A DNA stretch of 58,217 nt from an uncultured Prevotella sp. (GTDB lineage: Bacteria > Bacteroidota > Bacteroidia > Bacteroidales > Bacteroidaceae): assembly GCA_934254985.1 (NCBI GenBank), contig CAKQMS010000014.1:1-58217 (forward strand). Reading direction: 5' to 3'. Positions 33,720 to 41,294 of the stretch are shown piece by piece. Within the stretch, counting starts at the first letter, position 1; every line of letters starts with the position of its first letter. Made by a program: the position numbers and the translations under genes. The notes below the pieces were generated by a model. The model did no database searches, had not been told where the DNA came from, and saw only the letters and a program-made list of their open reading frames with translations.

Positions 33720-34922
33720 ATGAACGTATTAGTATTAAACTGCGGAAGCTCGTCAATCAAGTACAAGCTCTACAACATGGACAACGAAGCTGTGCTTGCA
33801 CAGGGTGGTGTTGAACGTATCGGTCTTGACGAGGCTTTCATCAAGATAACCTTGCCAAACGGTGAGAAGAAGATTATCATGCACGACATGCCTGACCATA
33901 AGGAAGGTGTGAACTTCGTGTTCAAGTGCTTGCTCGATCCTGAGTTTGGTGCAATCAAGGACTTGAAGGAAATCGACGCTGTAGGACACCGTGTCGTACA
34001 GGGTGGTGACAAGTTCAAAGAGAGTGTTATCGTTGATAAGAGCGTAGAGGATGGTATTGAGGAACTTTGCGACCTCGCTCCTGTTCACAATGCTGGCCAC
34101 TTGAAGGGTCTTCGTGCAGTTGACGCTTTGATGCCTACAACTCCTCAGGTTTGCGTATTCGACAATGCATTCCACAGCACAATGCCTGACTATGCTTACC
34201 TCTATGCAATTCCTTACGAGTTGTATGAGAAGTATCACGTACGTCGCTATGGTTTCCACGGAACTTCTCACCGCTATGTTTCTAAGCGTGTTTGCGAGAT
34301 TCTTGGTCTCGACCAGAACAACTCTAAGATTATCACTTGCCACATCGGTAATGGTGGTTCTATCGCTGCTGTATTGAATGGTAAGGTTATGGATACCTCT
34401 ATGGGCTTGACTCCATTGGCAGGTTTGATGATGGGTTCACGTTGTGGTGATATCGATGCTTCTGCTGTTACATACTTGATGGAGAAGTTGAACATGAAGC
34501 CACAGGAAATGGCTGACTTCTTGAACAAGAAGAGTGGTGTGCTCGGTATTACAGGTATCTCTTCAGATATGCGCGATGTAGAGAAGGCTGCTAACGAGGG
34601 TAACGAAAAGGCTCAGTTGGCTCTTCGTATGTACGAATATCGCATCAAGAAGTATATCGGTGCTTATGCTGCTGCTATGGGTGGTGTAGATGCTATCGTA
34701 TTTACTGCCGGTGTTGGTGAAAACCAGACCGACCTCCGCGAGGATTCTTGCAAGGGCTTGGAATTCCTTGGCATCAAGATCAACAAGGAAGTTAACGACA
34801 AGGTTCGTGGTGAGGAAGCTATCATCTCTACCGACGACAGCAAGGTTAAGGTTGTTGTTGTTCCTACAGACGAGGAAATCGTTATCGCTCGCGATACCGT
34901 AGAATTGGTAACAAAGAAGTAA
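33720..34922 (+). CDS. ackA: Acetate kinase
   Basis: AckA transfers phosphate from acetyl phosphate to ADP. 400 residues. ASKHA-fold signatures: MNVLVLNCGSSSIKY at the start, VQGGDKF, VFDNAFHSTMP (catalytic Asp region), RRYGFHGTSHRYVS, ITCHIGNGGSI, MDTSMGLTPLAGLMMGSRCGDID and FTAGVGEN. The in-frame ATG at 33666 lies inside pta and is rejected. Second gene of the pta–ackA operon, closed by a terminator at 34946. Confidence 0.97.
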   Translation: MNVLVLNCGSSSIKYKLYNMDNEAVLAQGGVERIGLDEAFIKITLPNGEKKIIMHDMPDHKEGVNFVFKCLLDPEFGAIKDLKEIDAVGHRVVQGGDKFKESVIVDKSVEDGIEELCDLAPVHNAGHLKGLRAVDALMPTTPQVCVFDNAFHSTMPDYAYLYAIPYELYEKYHVRRYGFHGTSHRYVSKRVCEILGLDQNNSKIITCHIGNGGSIAAVLNGKVMDTSMGLTPLAGLMMGSRCGDIDASAVTYLMEKLNMKPQEMADFLNKKSGVLGITGISSDMRDVEKAANEGNEKAQLALRMYEYRIKKYIGAYAAAMGGVDAIVFTAGVGENQTDLREDSCKGLEFLGIKINKEVNDKVRGEEAIISTDDSKVKVVVVPTDEEIVIARDTVELVTKK

Positions 34923-34945
34923 TTATATACCTCTTTTTATATTAT

Positions 34946-34983
34946 AGAGGATGCTCTTTTTCGTAAGGGCATCCTCTTTTTTT
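34946..34983 (+). terminator. Terminator of pta–ackA
   Basis: AGAGGATGC (34946-34954) pairs perfectly with GCATCCTCT (34969-34977), followed by a run of T. Confidence 0.92.
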
Positions 34984-35070
34984 ATTTATAATTAGCAATA
35001 TTTGTTTTGACTATTTCGGCTTAAAAGAAAAGTTTTTCTAGTTATACTTCTTAATAATAAATATAAGTTG

Positions 35071-35079
35071 TATATTTGC
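35071..35079 (+). promoter_or_regulatory. -7 box upstream of the MNT/HEPN/kinase unit
   Basis: TATATTTGC, 39 bp before the MNT start codon. The -33 position reads TTCT, a weak match. Confidence 0.6.
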
Positions 35080-35117
35080 AGTAGCTTACATAGTATTATT
35101 CAACGGGTAAAAGCATT

Positions 35118-35411
35118 ATGGATACGAATGTAGTAAATATTATAAGTGAATACTTTAAGTCAAAGCCAGTCGATAAAGCTTGGGTATTCGGTTCCTTTTC
35201 TCGTGGTGAGGAAAGGGCTGATAGCGATATTGATATTATTGTAGCTCTTTCCCCCAATGCTCGTTTAGGTTTAGGCTTTTTTGAAATGATTTGTGATTTG
35301 GAAGATCGCCTTAATCGCCCTGTTGATATGGTAAGAGAAGGACAGCTTCTGCCTTTTGCCTCAGAGAGCGCTAATCGTGATAAAATACTTGTCTATGAGA
35401 GAAAAAGTTAG
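35118..35411 (+). CDS. mntA: MNT nucleotidyltransferase (antitoxin of a HEPN/MNT pair)
   Basis: A 97-residue minimal nucleotidyltransferase. The signature GSFSRGEERADSDIDI puts GS at residues 25-26 and the metal-binding Asp pair at D37 and D39; the third Asp is in RPVDMV. In characterised MntA/HepT pairs the enzyme adds AMP to a tyrosine of the HEPN toxin and so neutralises it. The gene overlaps the HEPN gene by 20 bp, the usual arrangement. The flanking DNA is AT-rich, consistent with acquisition. Confidence 0.9.
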   Translation: MDTNVVNIISEYFKSKPVDKAWVFGSFSRGEERADSDIDIIVALSPNARLGLGFFEMICDLEDRLNRPVDMVREGQLLPFASESANRDKILVYERKS

Positions 35412-35754
35412 AGATAAGGGACGATTGAAGCATATTCTTGCTGCAATTGATAAGATTGAGGAGTATACTGATGGTATGTCGAAACAGAAACTTGCTACAG
35501 ATTCTCTTCATCTTCATGCAACAGCCTACAATATTCAAATTGTTGGCGAGGCTGTATATAAATTAACCAAAGAGTTTAAAGATGAACATCCACAAACTCC
35601 ATGGAGATTTATAGAGAAGATGCGACATATTTTAGTTCATGACTATTTTGCTGTGGATGTTGAAATCATGTGGTTGGTCATAGAAGATGATATTCCTGTG
35701 CTTAAGCAACAAATACAAGCTTATATAGCTGAACTTGAATCTAGTGAAGAATAA
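35392..35754 (+). CDS. hepT: HEPN-domain protein (DUF86/HepT-type toxin)
   Basis: A 120-residue all-helical protein. The RNase motif RX4HXY is intact: R77, H82 and Y84 in MRHILVHDYF. The Tyr is the residue modified by the partner MNT in studied systems, so the pair looks functional. The start is taken at 35392 (MREKVRDKG), overlapping mntA by 20 bp; an earlier in-frame ATG (35356) lies deeper inside mntA. The sugar kinase starts 11 bp after the stop, so the three genes are likely one transcript. Confidence 0.9.
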   Translation, partial: SMREKVRDKGRLKHILAAIDKIEEYTDGMSKQKLATDSLHLHATAYNIQIVGEAVYKLTKEFKDEHPQTPWRFIEKMRHILVHDYFAVDVEIMWLVIEDDIPVLKQQIQAYIAELESSEE

Positions 35755-35765
35755 ATAAAAATAAT

Positions 35766-36809
35766 ATGAACAAGAAGATTGTTACTTTCGGAGAGATATT
35801 GTTGCGACTTTCTAAGTCGGGATACCAACGTCTTGGTCAAGGACATGTGATGGATGCCAATTATGGAGGTTCTGAGGCTAATGTCGCTGTATCGTTGGCT
35901 TGTCTTGGCGACAATGTGGAGTATGTTACTCGTGTGCCAAACAATGCTATGGGTAATGCAGCGTTGATGCACTTAAAGCAGTTCGGATTGAATACCAATC
36001 ATATAGTAAGAGGTGGCGACAGACTTGGTGCATATTATTTTGAATCTGCTGCAGCTATGCGTAATTCATTGGTGGTATACGACCGCAATGATTCTTCATT
36101 CTGTACTCTCAAGCGTAATGATATTGATTGGGCTGCAGTATTCAAGGATGCGTCGATATTCCATTGCTCAGGTATAACTTGTGCTATGAGTCAAGATGCT
36201 CTTGATACAACTCTGGATGCTGTACAGTTGGCTGACTCTATGGGCGTAGAGATAACCTGCGATATCAACTATCGAAAGAATCTTTGGAAATATGATGGTG
36301 CAGATGCTCCTTCTACATTGCGTAAGTTGGTAGAATATAGTAGCTTTGTATTTGGCGACCAGAATGAATGGGAAGTTGCAAGTGGACTAAAGCATATTCC
36401 TTTTAAAGCTTTGGATTCTAACTATGAGATAGATAAAGCTGCTTATGAAGCTTATTTCAAGCAGTTGCAACAGCAGTTCCCACGTTGCCGTCGTATGCTC
36501 ATGGCTCTTCGCAACCAGATTACTTCTGCTCATCACACACTTACAGGTGTACTCTATGCCGAAGGAAAGCTATATACCACACGTATCTATGATATTCAGC
36601 CTATTATAGACCCTATGGGTGTAGGCGATGCCTTTGTTGCTGCCTTTATCCATGCTCGTCAGAAGTGGGCTGATGATGATCAGCGTTGTCTTGACTTCGC
36701 TTTGTCTGCAAGTGCAATAAAGAATACTGTTCCTGGCGACCAAAACCTCGTTACTGAGGACGAGATTATTACCAATATGGGTAATGCTAATGGTCGCATA
36801 GAGAGATAA
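35766..36809 (+). CDS. kdgK: PfkB-family sugar kinase, 2-keto-3-deoxygluconate kinase type
   Basis: A 347-residue ribokinase-fold enzyme. N-terminal TFGEILLRLSKSGYQRL and GGSEANVAVSLACLGDNVEYVTRVPNN are typical of KDG kinases, and the C-terminal anion hole and catalytic base are in DPMGVGDAFVAAFIHA. KDG kinase acts after pectate is cut to unsaturated galacturonides and converted to 2-keto-3-deoxygluconate, which fits the pectin genes elsewhere in the window. The exact substrate is inferred. It is tightly linked to the upstream toxin-antitoxin pair and ends at a large hairpin. Confidence 0.8.
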   Translation: MNKKIVTFGEILLRLSKSGYQRLGQGHVMDANYGGSEANVAVSLACLGDNVEYVTRVPNNAMGNAALMHLKQFGLNTNHIVRGGDRLGAYYFESAAAMRNSLVVYDRNDSSFCTLKRNDIDWAAVFKDASIFHCSGITCAMSQDALDTTLDAVQLADSMGVEITCDINYRKNLWKYDGADAPSTLRKLVEYSSFVFGDQNEWEVASGLKHIPFKALDSNYEIDKAAYEAYFKQLQQQFPRCRRMLMALRNQITSAHHTLTGVLYAEGKLYTTRIYDIQPIIDPMGVGDAFVAAFIHARQKWADDDQRCLDFALSASAIKNTVPGDQNLVTEDEIITNMGNANGRIER

Positions 36810-36813
36810 AACT

Positions 36814-36911
36814 AAGTGAAGAGTGAAGAACGAAGAGTGAAGAATCAATTAGCTTTATAATAAGCTATTAAACATTTAGATTCTTCACTCTTCGTTCTTC
36901 ACTCTTCACTT
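36814..36911. repeat. Perfect 33-bp inverted repeat (GTGAAGAGTGAAGAA family), probable bidirectional terminator
   Basis: Left arm 36814-36846 and right arm 36879-36911 are exact reverse complements, with a 32-bp AT-rich loop that itself has an AGCTT/AAGCT pairing. It fills the gap between the convergent kdgK and lpxH genes. Each arm consists of GTGAAGAGTGAAGAAC-like units that recur at 20223 and 51211. Confidence 0.85.
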
Positions 36912-36912
36912 T

Positions 36913-37677
36913 CTATGGTTGGCTTTCGCCTTCTACGTATTCTTCTAAGAACATGTGTTCACCATCGAATACTGCGTAGGTGAATTGCCATATCCAGTCG
37001 CCGAGAATCATCATTCTTGATTTACGGCTAAGCATAATGTCGAGTTCTATATGTCGATGACCATATAGGAAATAGTCTATTTCCGGATGAGTTTTCATAT
37101 ACTCTTTTGTATATAATACCAGATATTCCTTATTCTCACCCATGTAAGGAGGTTCCTTACCATCGGCACGCTTTAGTCTGGAATGCTTTGCCCAGTTTAG
37201 TCCCAACTGCATTCCCCACCAAGGATGTGCGAAGTTGAGCAATCGTTGGCAGAAGCGATTGTGGAACACTTTGCGTAGTAGCTTAAACTTATTGTCTGGG
37301 TCGCCAAGTCCATCGCCATGGGCAAGGTAGAACACTTTGTCGTATATCTCTACCGTTTCAGGCTTGGTGTGCACCTTCATTCCGCATTCTTCTTCCAAGT
37401 AGCCATAGGTCCAGATGTCGTGGTTGCCAGTAAAGAAGTGAACTTCCACTCCCATGTCTGTAAGTTCCGAAACCTTTCCAAGAAAGCGCGTGTAGCCTTT
37501 TGGCACTACATATTTATATTCGTCCCAAAAGTCGAACATGTCGCCAAGGAAATAAATGGCGGCAGCTTTGTTCTTTATGGTGTCGAGAAAACGCACCAGT
37601 CGTCGCTCTTGCATGCGGCTATGCTCAATGGCAAGTGAGCCTAAGTGGGCATCGCTGAGGAAATATACGTTCTTCAT
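36913..37677 (-). CDS. lpxH: UDP-2,3-diacylglucosamine diphosphatase (LpxH-like)
   Basis: A 254-residue metallophosphoesterase that removes UMP to form lipid X in lipid A synthesis. The five metal motifs are clear: FLSDAHLGS (1), GDMFDFWDEY (2), TGNHDIW (3), AHGDGLGDPD (4) and GHRHIELD (5). The length and FWDEYKYV segment fit the Bacteroidetes LpxH-like group. Last gene of the leftward operon glycosyltransferase–radC–sufT-like–lpxH; 51 bp separate it from the gene upstream. Confidence 0.9.
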   Translation of the reverse strand: MKNVYFLSDAHLGSLAIEHSRMQERRLVRFLDTIKNKAAAIYFLGDMFDFWDEYKYVVPKGYTRFLGKVSELTDMGVEVHFFTGNHDIWTYGYLEEECGMKVHTKPETVEIYDKVFYLAHGDGLGDPDNKFKLLRKVFHNRFCQRLLNFAHPWWGMQLGLNWAKHSRLKRADGKEPPYMGENKEYLVLYTKEYMKTHPEIDYFLYGHRHIELDIMLSRKSRMMILGDWIWQFTYAVFDGEHMFLEEYVEGESQP

Positions 37678-37728
37678 AGTGCTTATGCTTTATATACCTT
37701 ATTATATAATATGGTGGGAGTGTTAGTG

Positions 37729-38049
37729 TTATTCAAATCCAAGCTCCACACGGGCTTCTTCGCTCATCATGCTCTGGTCCCATGCTGGTTCGAAAACGAG
37801 GTTCACGTTAGCAGATTTCACTCCTGTCACGCTCTCCACTTTTGTTCTTACATCTTCGAGTATGAAGTCGGCAGCTGGGCAAGAAGGAGCAGTGAAAGTC
37901 ATATCAAGCTCCACGTTGCCATCGTCCTGCACGTCAATCTTGTATATCATGCCGAGGTTCCAGATGTCTACAGGAATCTCAGGGTCATAAACAGTCTTCA
38001 GTACGTCTACTATTCTCTCTTCTATCTGTGTCTTTTCTTCTTGTGTCAT
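37729..38049 (-). CDS. SufT/MIP18-like iron-sulfur maturation factor (DUF59)
   Basis: A 106-residue protein with the MIP18 (DUF59) fold: DPEIPVDIWNLGMIYKIDV near the N-terminus and TFTAPSCPAADFI carrying the conserved Cys. Proteins of this family help load iron-sulfur clusters into target proteins. No suf genes are adjacent. It lies 9 bp downstream of radC in a leftward operon. Confidence 0.88.
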   Translation of the reverse strand: MTQEEKTQIEERIVDVLKTVYDPEIPVDIWNLGMIYKIDVQDDGNVELDMTFTAPSCPAADFILEDVRTKVESVTGVKSANVNLVFEPAWDQSMMSEEARVELGFE

Positions 38050-38058
38050 AATATTTTT

Positions 38059-38754
38059 TTATAGTTTTCCTTCTTCTCTATAGCTATAATATTTCCCGTC
38101 GCATACTATTATATGGTCGAGAAAGTATAGTCGCATGGTTTCGCAGGCATCCTTTATCTTTTTTGTTATCTGGTCGTCCATACGACTTGGTTTGTTGTTA
38201 TTGCTCGGATGGTTGTGACAAATGGCTATTACTGTAGCGTTGTTCAGTATCGCTTCTCTCATCACCACTCTTACGTCTATAGCTGTTTCGCTGATGCCAC
38301 CATGACTTATCTTTGCAGCCTTTATAAGCTTAAAGTTTTGATTCATTAGCAACACCCATGCTTCTTCCATGTCGAGATCTTGCATCTTGGGGTGCATATA
38401 CTCGTAGATGGCAGTAGCGCTACCCATATCTGCTCGCTCCTTTGGTGCGCAAGCAGCGCGTCGTTTGCCCAGTTCGCAAGCTGCTAATATCGTGATAGCC
38501 TTTGCTTCGCCTATGCCATTAAACTCCATCAGCTCATGTTGCGACATCTTGCCAAGCGAATTTAGGTTGTTGTCGCAAGAGTTCAACACTCTCTTCATCA
38601 AGTCTACGGCACTCTCTTTAGTAGAACCCGAACCGATAAGTATAGCGAGCAACTCGGCATCGGTAAGCATATTAGCTCCTTTTGCCATGAGTTTCTCCCT
38701 TGGACGGTCTTCTTCAGCCCATTCGTTGATATTCAGTTTCTGTATATCGTTCAT
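38059..38754 (-). CDS. radC: RadC-family JAB-domain protein
   Basis: A 231-residue protein: an N-terminal helix-hairpin-helix region (about 20-90; TDAELLAILIGSG, FNGIGEAKAITILAACELG) and a JAB/MPN domain (about 105-230) with the metalloprotease-like motif CHNHPSN followed by an Asp eleven residues after the last His (RMDDQI). The old name, DNA repair protein RadC, is poorly supported experimentally; the biochemical role is uncertain. It lies between the glycosyltransferase and the DUF59 gene. Confidence 0.93.
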   Translation of the reverse strand: MNDIQKLNINEWAEEDRPREKLMAKGANMLTDAELLAILIGSGSTKESAVDLMKRVLNSCDNNLNSLGKMSQHELMEFNGIGEAKAITILAACELGKRRAACAPKERADMGSATAIYEYMHPKMQDLDMEEAWVLLMNQNFKLIKAAKISHGGISETAIDVRVVMREAILNNATVIAICHNHPSNNNKPSRMDDQITKKIKDACETMRLYFLDHIIVCDGKYYSYREEGKL

Positions 38755-38774
38755 TGGTCGAAACTCCTGTACCT

Positions 38775-39833
38775 TTATTTATAGAATGTTTTTTCGAAAG
38801 CAGCAAACTCACTCTTGCCAAGCACACATCGGCGCCACCATGCGTTTAAGAATCCACATCCGTAGCCCATCAACTGTATGAATGCCGACACCACGCTCAG
38901 TGCTCCTATCTTCAAACTGCGATTCTTTCGTGTACTATCTGCGAATAGGGCTATGCAGTATAGCAGAATGAAGAATGTGCATAGCATAGCAAGTTCCATA
39001 ACAGCGAAACCTATAGACTGGTTCATGTGGTCGGGACCGAAGTTGAACATGAATAATCCCAATGCCCATATAGCTATGGTACCAAAGATGCCAAGAGTGA
39101 AAACCATTGGCAATAGGTGAACAAGCTTTAGGCTCTCTGGATATTTCTTATATAGGTTTATGCGTGCGATACCACTATTATATACCTGTCGCCAGAACTT
39201 GCGGAAGTCGGTGCGGCGCTTGTGCCATACCCATGCCTCTGGGAAAAGGCGACATTTATATCCAGCTTTGAATATGCGAATAGAGAAGTCGATGTCTTCT
39301 CCGAATCTCATCTTCGAGAATCCTCCCAAAGCCATATAAGCCTTTTTGCTTATTCCCATGTTGAATGAGCGAGGATAAAATTTGTCTAGCTTCTTCTTTC
39401 CGCCACGAATACCGCCAGTAGTAAAGAACGAAGTCATAGAATACGATATTGCCTTCTGAGTGTCGGTGAATGAAGAGTGAGCCTCGTCTGGTCCGCCGAA
39501 AGCATCTGCATGCTCTCTATCCAGTTCTTCGTTGATAGCTTTGATATAGTCTGTAGGCAACACCACATCTGAGTCGAGCACTATCACATACTCGCCATTA
39601 GCTCTCTCTGCACCATAGTTGCGGCTCTGACCTGGTCCGCTATTGGGCTTATTATAATAATGTAAGTCGAGTTTGCCGGCATATTTGTCGCAAACCTCCT
39701 TACATGGAATACTACTTCCATCCTCCACGATAATGACTTCGAAATCCTTAACACTTTGATTTGTCAAGCTTTCGAGTAGTTCATCAACTTCGTCTGGTCG
39801 ATTGTATACAGGTACTATTATGGAGTATCTCAT
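38775..39833 (-). CDS. Family 2 glycosyltransferase, membrane associated
   Basis: 352 residues from the chosen start MRYSIIVPVYNRPDEV. GT-A nucleotide-sugar domain (about 1-235): VPVYN, the metal-binding DSD in YVIVLDSDVVLP, and FGEDIDFSIRI as a catalytic-base region. Then come three hydrophobic segments (about 245-320), suggesting an inner-membrane enzyme transferring sugar to a lipid carrier or polysaccharide. The in-frame ATG at 39869 lies next to the -7 box and is rejected. First gene of the leftward operon, driven by a repeat-borne promoter. Confidence 0.9.
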   Translation of the reverse strand: MRYSIIVPVYNRPDEVDELLESLTNQSVKDFEVIIVEDGSSIPCKEVCDKYAGKLDLHYYNKPNSGPGQSRNYGAERANGEYVIVLDSDVVLPTDYIKAINEELDREHADAFGGPDEAHSSFTDTQKAISYSMTSFFTTGGIRGGKKKLDKFYPRSFNMGISKKAYMALGGFSKMRFGEDIDFSIRIFKAGYKCRLFPEAWVWHKRRTDFRKFWRQVYNSGIARINLYKKYPESLKLVHLLPMVFTLGIFGTIAIWALGLFMFNFGPDHMNQSIGFAVMELAMLCTFFILLYCIALFADSTRKNRSLKIGALSVVSAFIQLMGYGCGFLNAWWRRCVLGKSEFAAFEKTFYK

Positions 39834-39854
39834 ATTATAAATCTTATATTTTTT

Positions 39855-40083
39855 ACAAAGATAGTGCAAACGAGCGGAATAACAAAAGAAATACGAAGTT
39901 TTCTTTTTTATTCCCGAGTGCAGCCTATCTTATGAAAAGATAGTGCAAAATTTCGATTAAGCGAAGAGAATGCAAATGTATTTGCATTCTTGAGTGTGAG
40001 AAATTTATCTAAACGAGCGGAATATCAAAACAAATAACGCAGTTTTTGTTTTGATATTCCCGAGCGTAGCCTATCTTGTATAA
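39855..40083 (-). repeat. Intergenic block of two palindromic promoter repeats
   Basis: This 336-bp gap between the glycosyltransferase and rpmH holds mainly repeats. Copy one (39855-39931) has the same plan as the 23832 element and on the minus strand supplies TTTG (39883-39886), a 19-nt spacer and TATCTTTGT (39855-39863) for the glycosyltransferase operon. Copy two (about 39934-40080) is a longer variant that carries an insert (AAATTTCGATTAAGCGAAG … GCAAATGTATTTGCATTC …) before the usual GGAATATC…GATATTCC palindrome. The insert reappears inverted at 41205-41262. No gene was found here. Confidence 0.8.
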
Positions 40084-40108
40084 TAACAAAAGAAAGAATA
40101 TAAAAAAT

Positions 40109-40140
40109 GGCAGCAAAGAAACAGATGTTCCTTTGCTGCC
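40109..40140 (-). terminator. Terminator of rpmH
   Basis: GGCAGCAAAG (40109-40118) pairs perfectly with CTTTGCTGCC (40131-40140). On the minus strand it is followed by a T-run (complement of 40102-40107). Confidence 0.9.
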
Positions 40141-40169
40141 ATTTGCGCCTGTTTTGTATAAAAGCAGGA

Positions 40170-40325
40170 TTACTTTCCGTGGTGCTCGTCAGATACAGTT
40201 AACTTCTTACGACCATGACGACGGCGAGATGCCAATACACGGCGGCCGTTCTTAGTTGCCATTCTCTCACGGAAGCCATGCTTGTTTACACGGCGACGAT
40301 TGTGGGGCTGAAATGTTCTTTTCAT
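40170..40325 (-). CDS. rpmH: 50S ribosomal protein L34
   Basis: A 51-residue basic protein read from the minus strand, [20 protein letters not shown] followed by [23 protein letters not shown], the unmistakable L34 sequence. The C-terminus (VSDEHHGK) is a slightly extended tail compared with the 44-46 residues of many species. It stands alone here, without dnaA or rnpA next to it, and is divergent from efp. A -7 box TAATTTTGC lies at plus 40393-40401. Confidence 0.97.
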   Translation of the reverse strand: MKRTFQPHNRRRVNKHGFRERMATKNGRRVLASRRRHGRKKLTVSDEHHGK

Positions 40326-40392
40326 CTTATTATTTTCTTTTTAATGTTATGTGCTATAGGTAAAGATGCGGGCACACCACACCTTTTGGGCT

Positions 40393-40401
40393 GCAAAATT
40401 A
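40393..40401 (-). promoter_or_regulatory. -7 box of rpmH
   Basis: TAATTTTGC on the minus strand, about 70 bp before the rpmH start codon. Confidence 0.6.
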
Positions 40402-40475
40402 CTCATAATTTTCCAATTAACAAAGAATTAACCGATTTTTCGCCCTTATTTATATGTTTTTTTATAAAAATGTAG

Positions 40476-40484
40476 TAACTTTGC
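40476..40484 (+). promoter_or_regulatory. -7 box of efp
   Basis: TAACTTTGC, 44 bp before the efp start; the -33 region is T-rich without a clear TTTG. Confidence 0.65.
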
Positions 40485-40528
40485 ACCCTGTAAAGGCGAA
40501 ATATAATAAATAACACAAGAATATTACA

Positions 40529-41095
40529 ATGATTAATTCACAGGAAATCAAAATTGGAACTTGCATCCGCATGGATGGCAAGATCTGGACTTGCATCGAC
40601 TTTCAGCACAGAAAGCCAGGTAAAGGAAATACCGTAATGATTACCAAACTGAAGAACGTTTCAGACGGTCGTGTATTGGAGCGTACTTTCCAGATTGGAT
40701 TCAAACTCGAGGATGTTCGCGTAGAGCGTCGCCCTTATCAGTATCTCTATGAGGATGCTACAGGTTGCATCCTTATGAATCAGGAGACTTTTGAGCAGAT
40801 CCCTGTTGCAAAGGAGCAGATTACTGGTGTAGAGTTTATGAAGGAAGGTGATATCGTAGAGGTTGTTACAGATACCAGCGATGGTTCTATCCTCTTGGCT
40901 GAAATGCCTGTTAAGACAAATCTCCGCGTTTCTCACTCTGAGCCAGGTATCAAGGGCGATACAGCTACCAACGCTACTAAGCCAGCTACTCTTGAGACAG
41001 GTGTTGAAATCCGTGTACCTCTCTTCATCAACGAGGGCGACCTTATTCAGGTTGACACACGCGATGGTTCTTACCTCAGCCGTGTAAAGGAGTAA
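40529..41095 (+). CDS. efp: Elongation factor P
   Basis: EF-P rescues ribosomes stalled on polyproline runs. 188 residues with the three-barrel layout. The loop that bears the modified residue is DFQHRKPGKGNT, with Lys of PGKG as the likely modification site (about residue 33). VDTRDGSYLSRVKE at the C-terminus matches the family end. Monocistronic, ending in a terminator; divergent from rpmH. Confidence 0.97.
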   Translation: MINSQEIKIGTCIRMDGKIWTCIDFQHRKPGKGNTVMITKLKNVSDGRVLERTFQIGFKLEDVRVERRPYQYLYEDATGCILMNQETFEQIPVAKEQITGVEFMKEGDIVEVVTDTSDGSILLAEMPVKTNLRVSHSEPGIKGDTATNATKPATLETGVEIRVPLFINEGDLIQVDTRDGSYLSRVKE

Positions 41096-41130
41096 TCCTG
41101 TAGGCAGATAATTCTGATACAAAATATCTT

Positions 41131-41169
41131 GCACCGCAACATGTTTTATCATGATGCGGTGCTTTTTTT
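41131..41169 (+). terminator. Terminator of efp
   Basis: GCACCGCA (41131-41138) pairs with TGCGGTGC (41155-41162), with further ACATG/CATG pairing, then seven T residues. Confidence 0.88.
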
Positions 41170-41274
41170 GTTATTTGTTTTGATATTCCATCCAATTAAA
41201 TAAATTTCTAACACTCAAGAATGTAAATACATTCACATTCTTTTCGCTCAATCGAAATTTTGCACTATCTTTGC
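41170..41274 (+). repeat. Long-variant palindromic promoter repeat upstream of the PASTA operon
   Basis: Half of the element seen at 39934-40080, in the opposite orientation: TTTGTTTTGATATTCC, then ATTTCTAACACTCAAGAATG … CATTCTTTTCGCTCAATCGAAAT, ending in TGCACTATCTTTGC. The last nine bases (41266-41274) form the -7 box for the PASTA gene, with TTCG at the -33 distance (41243-41246). Confidence 0.75.
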
Positions 41275-41294
41275 AAGAAATAGAATATTATATA

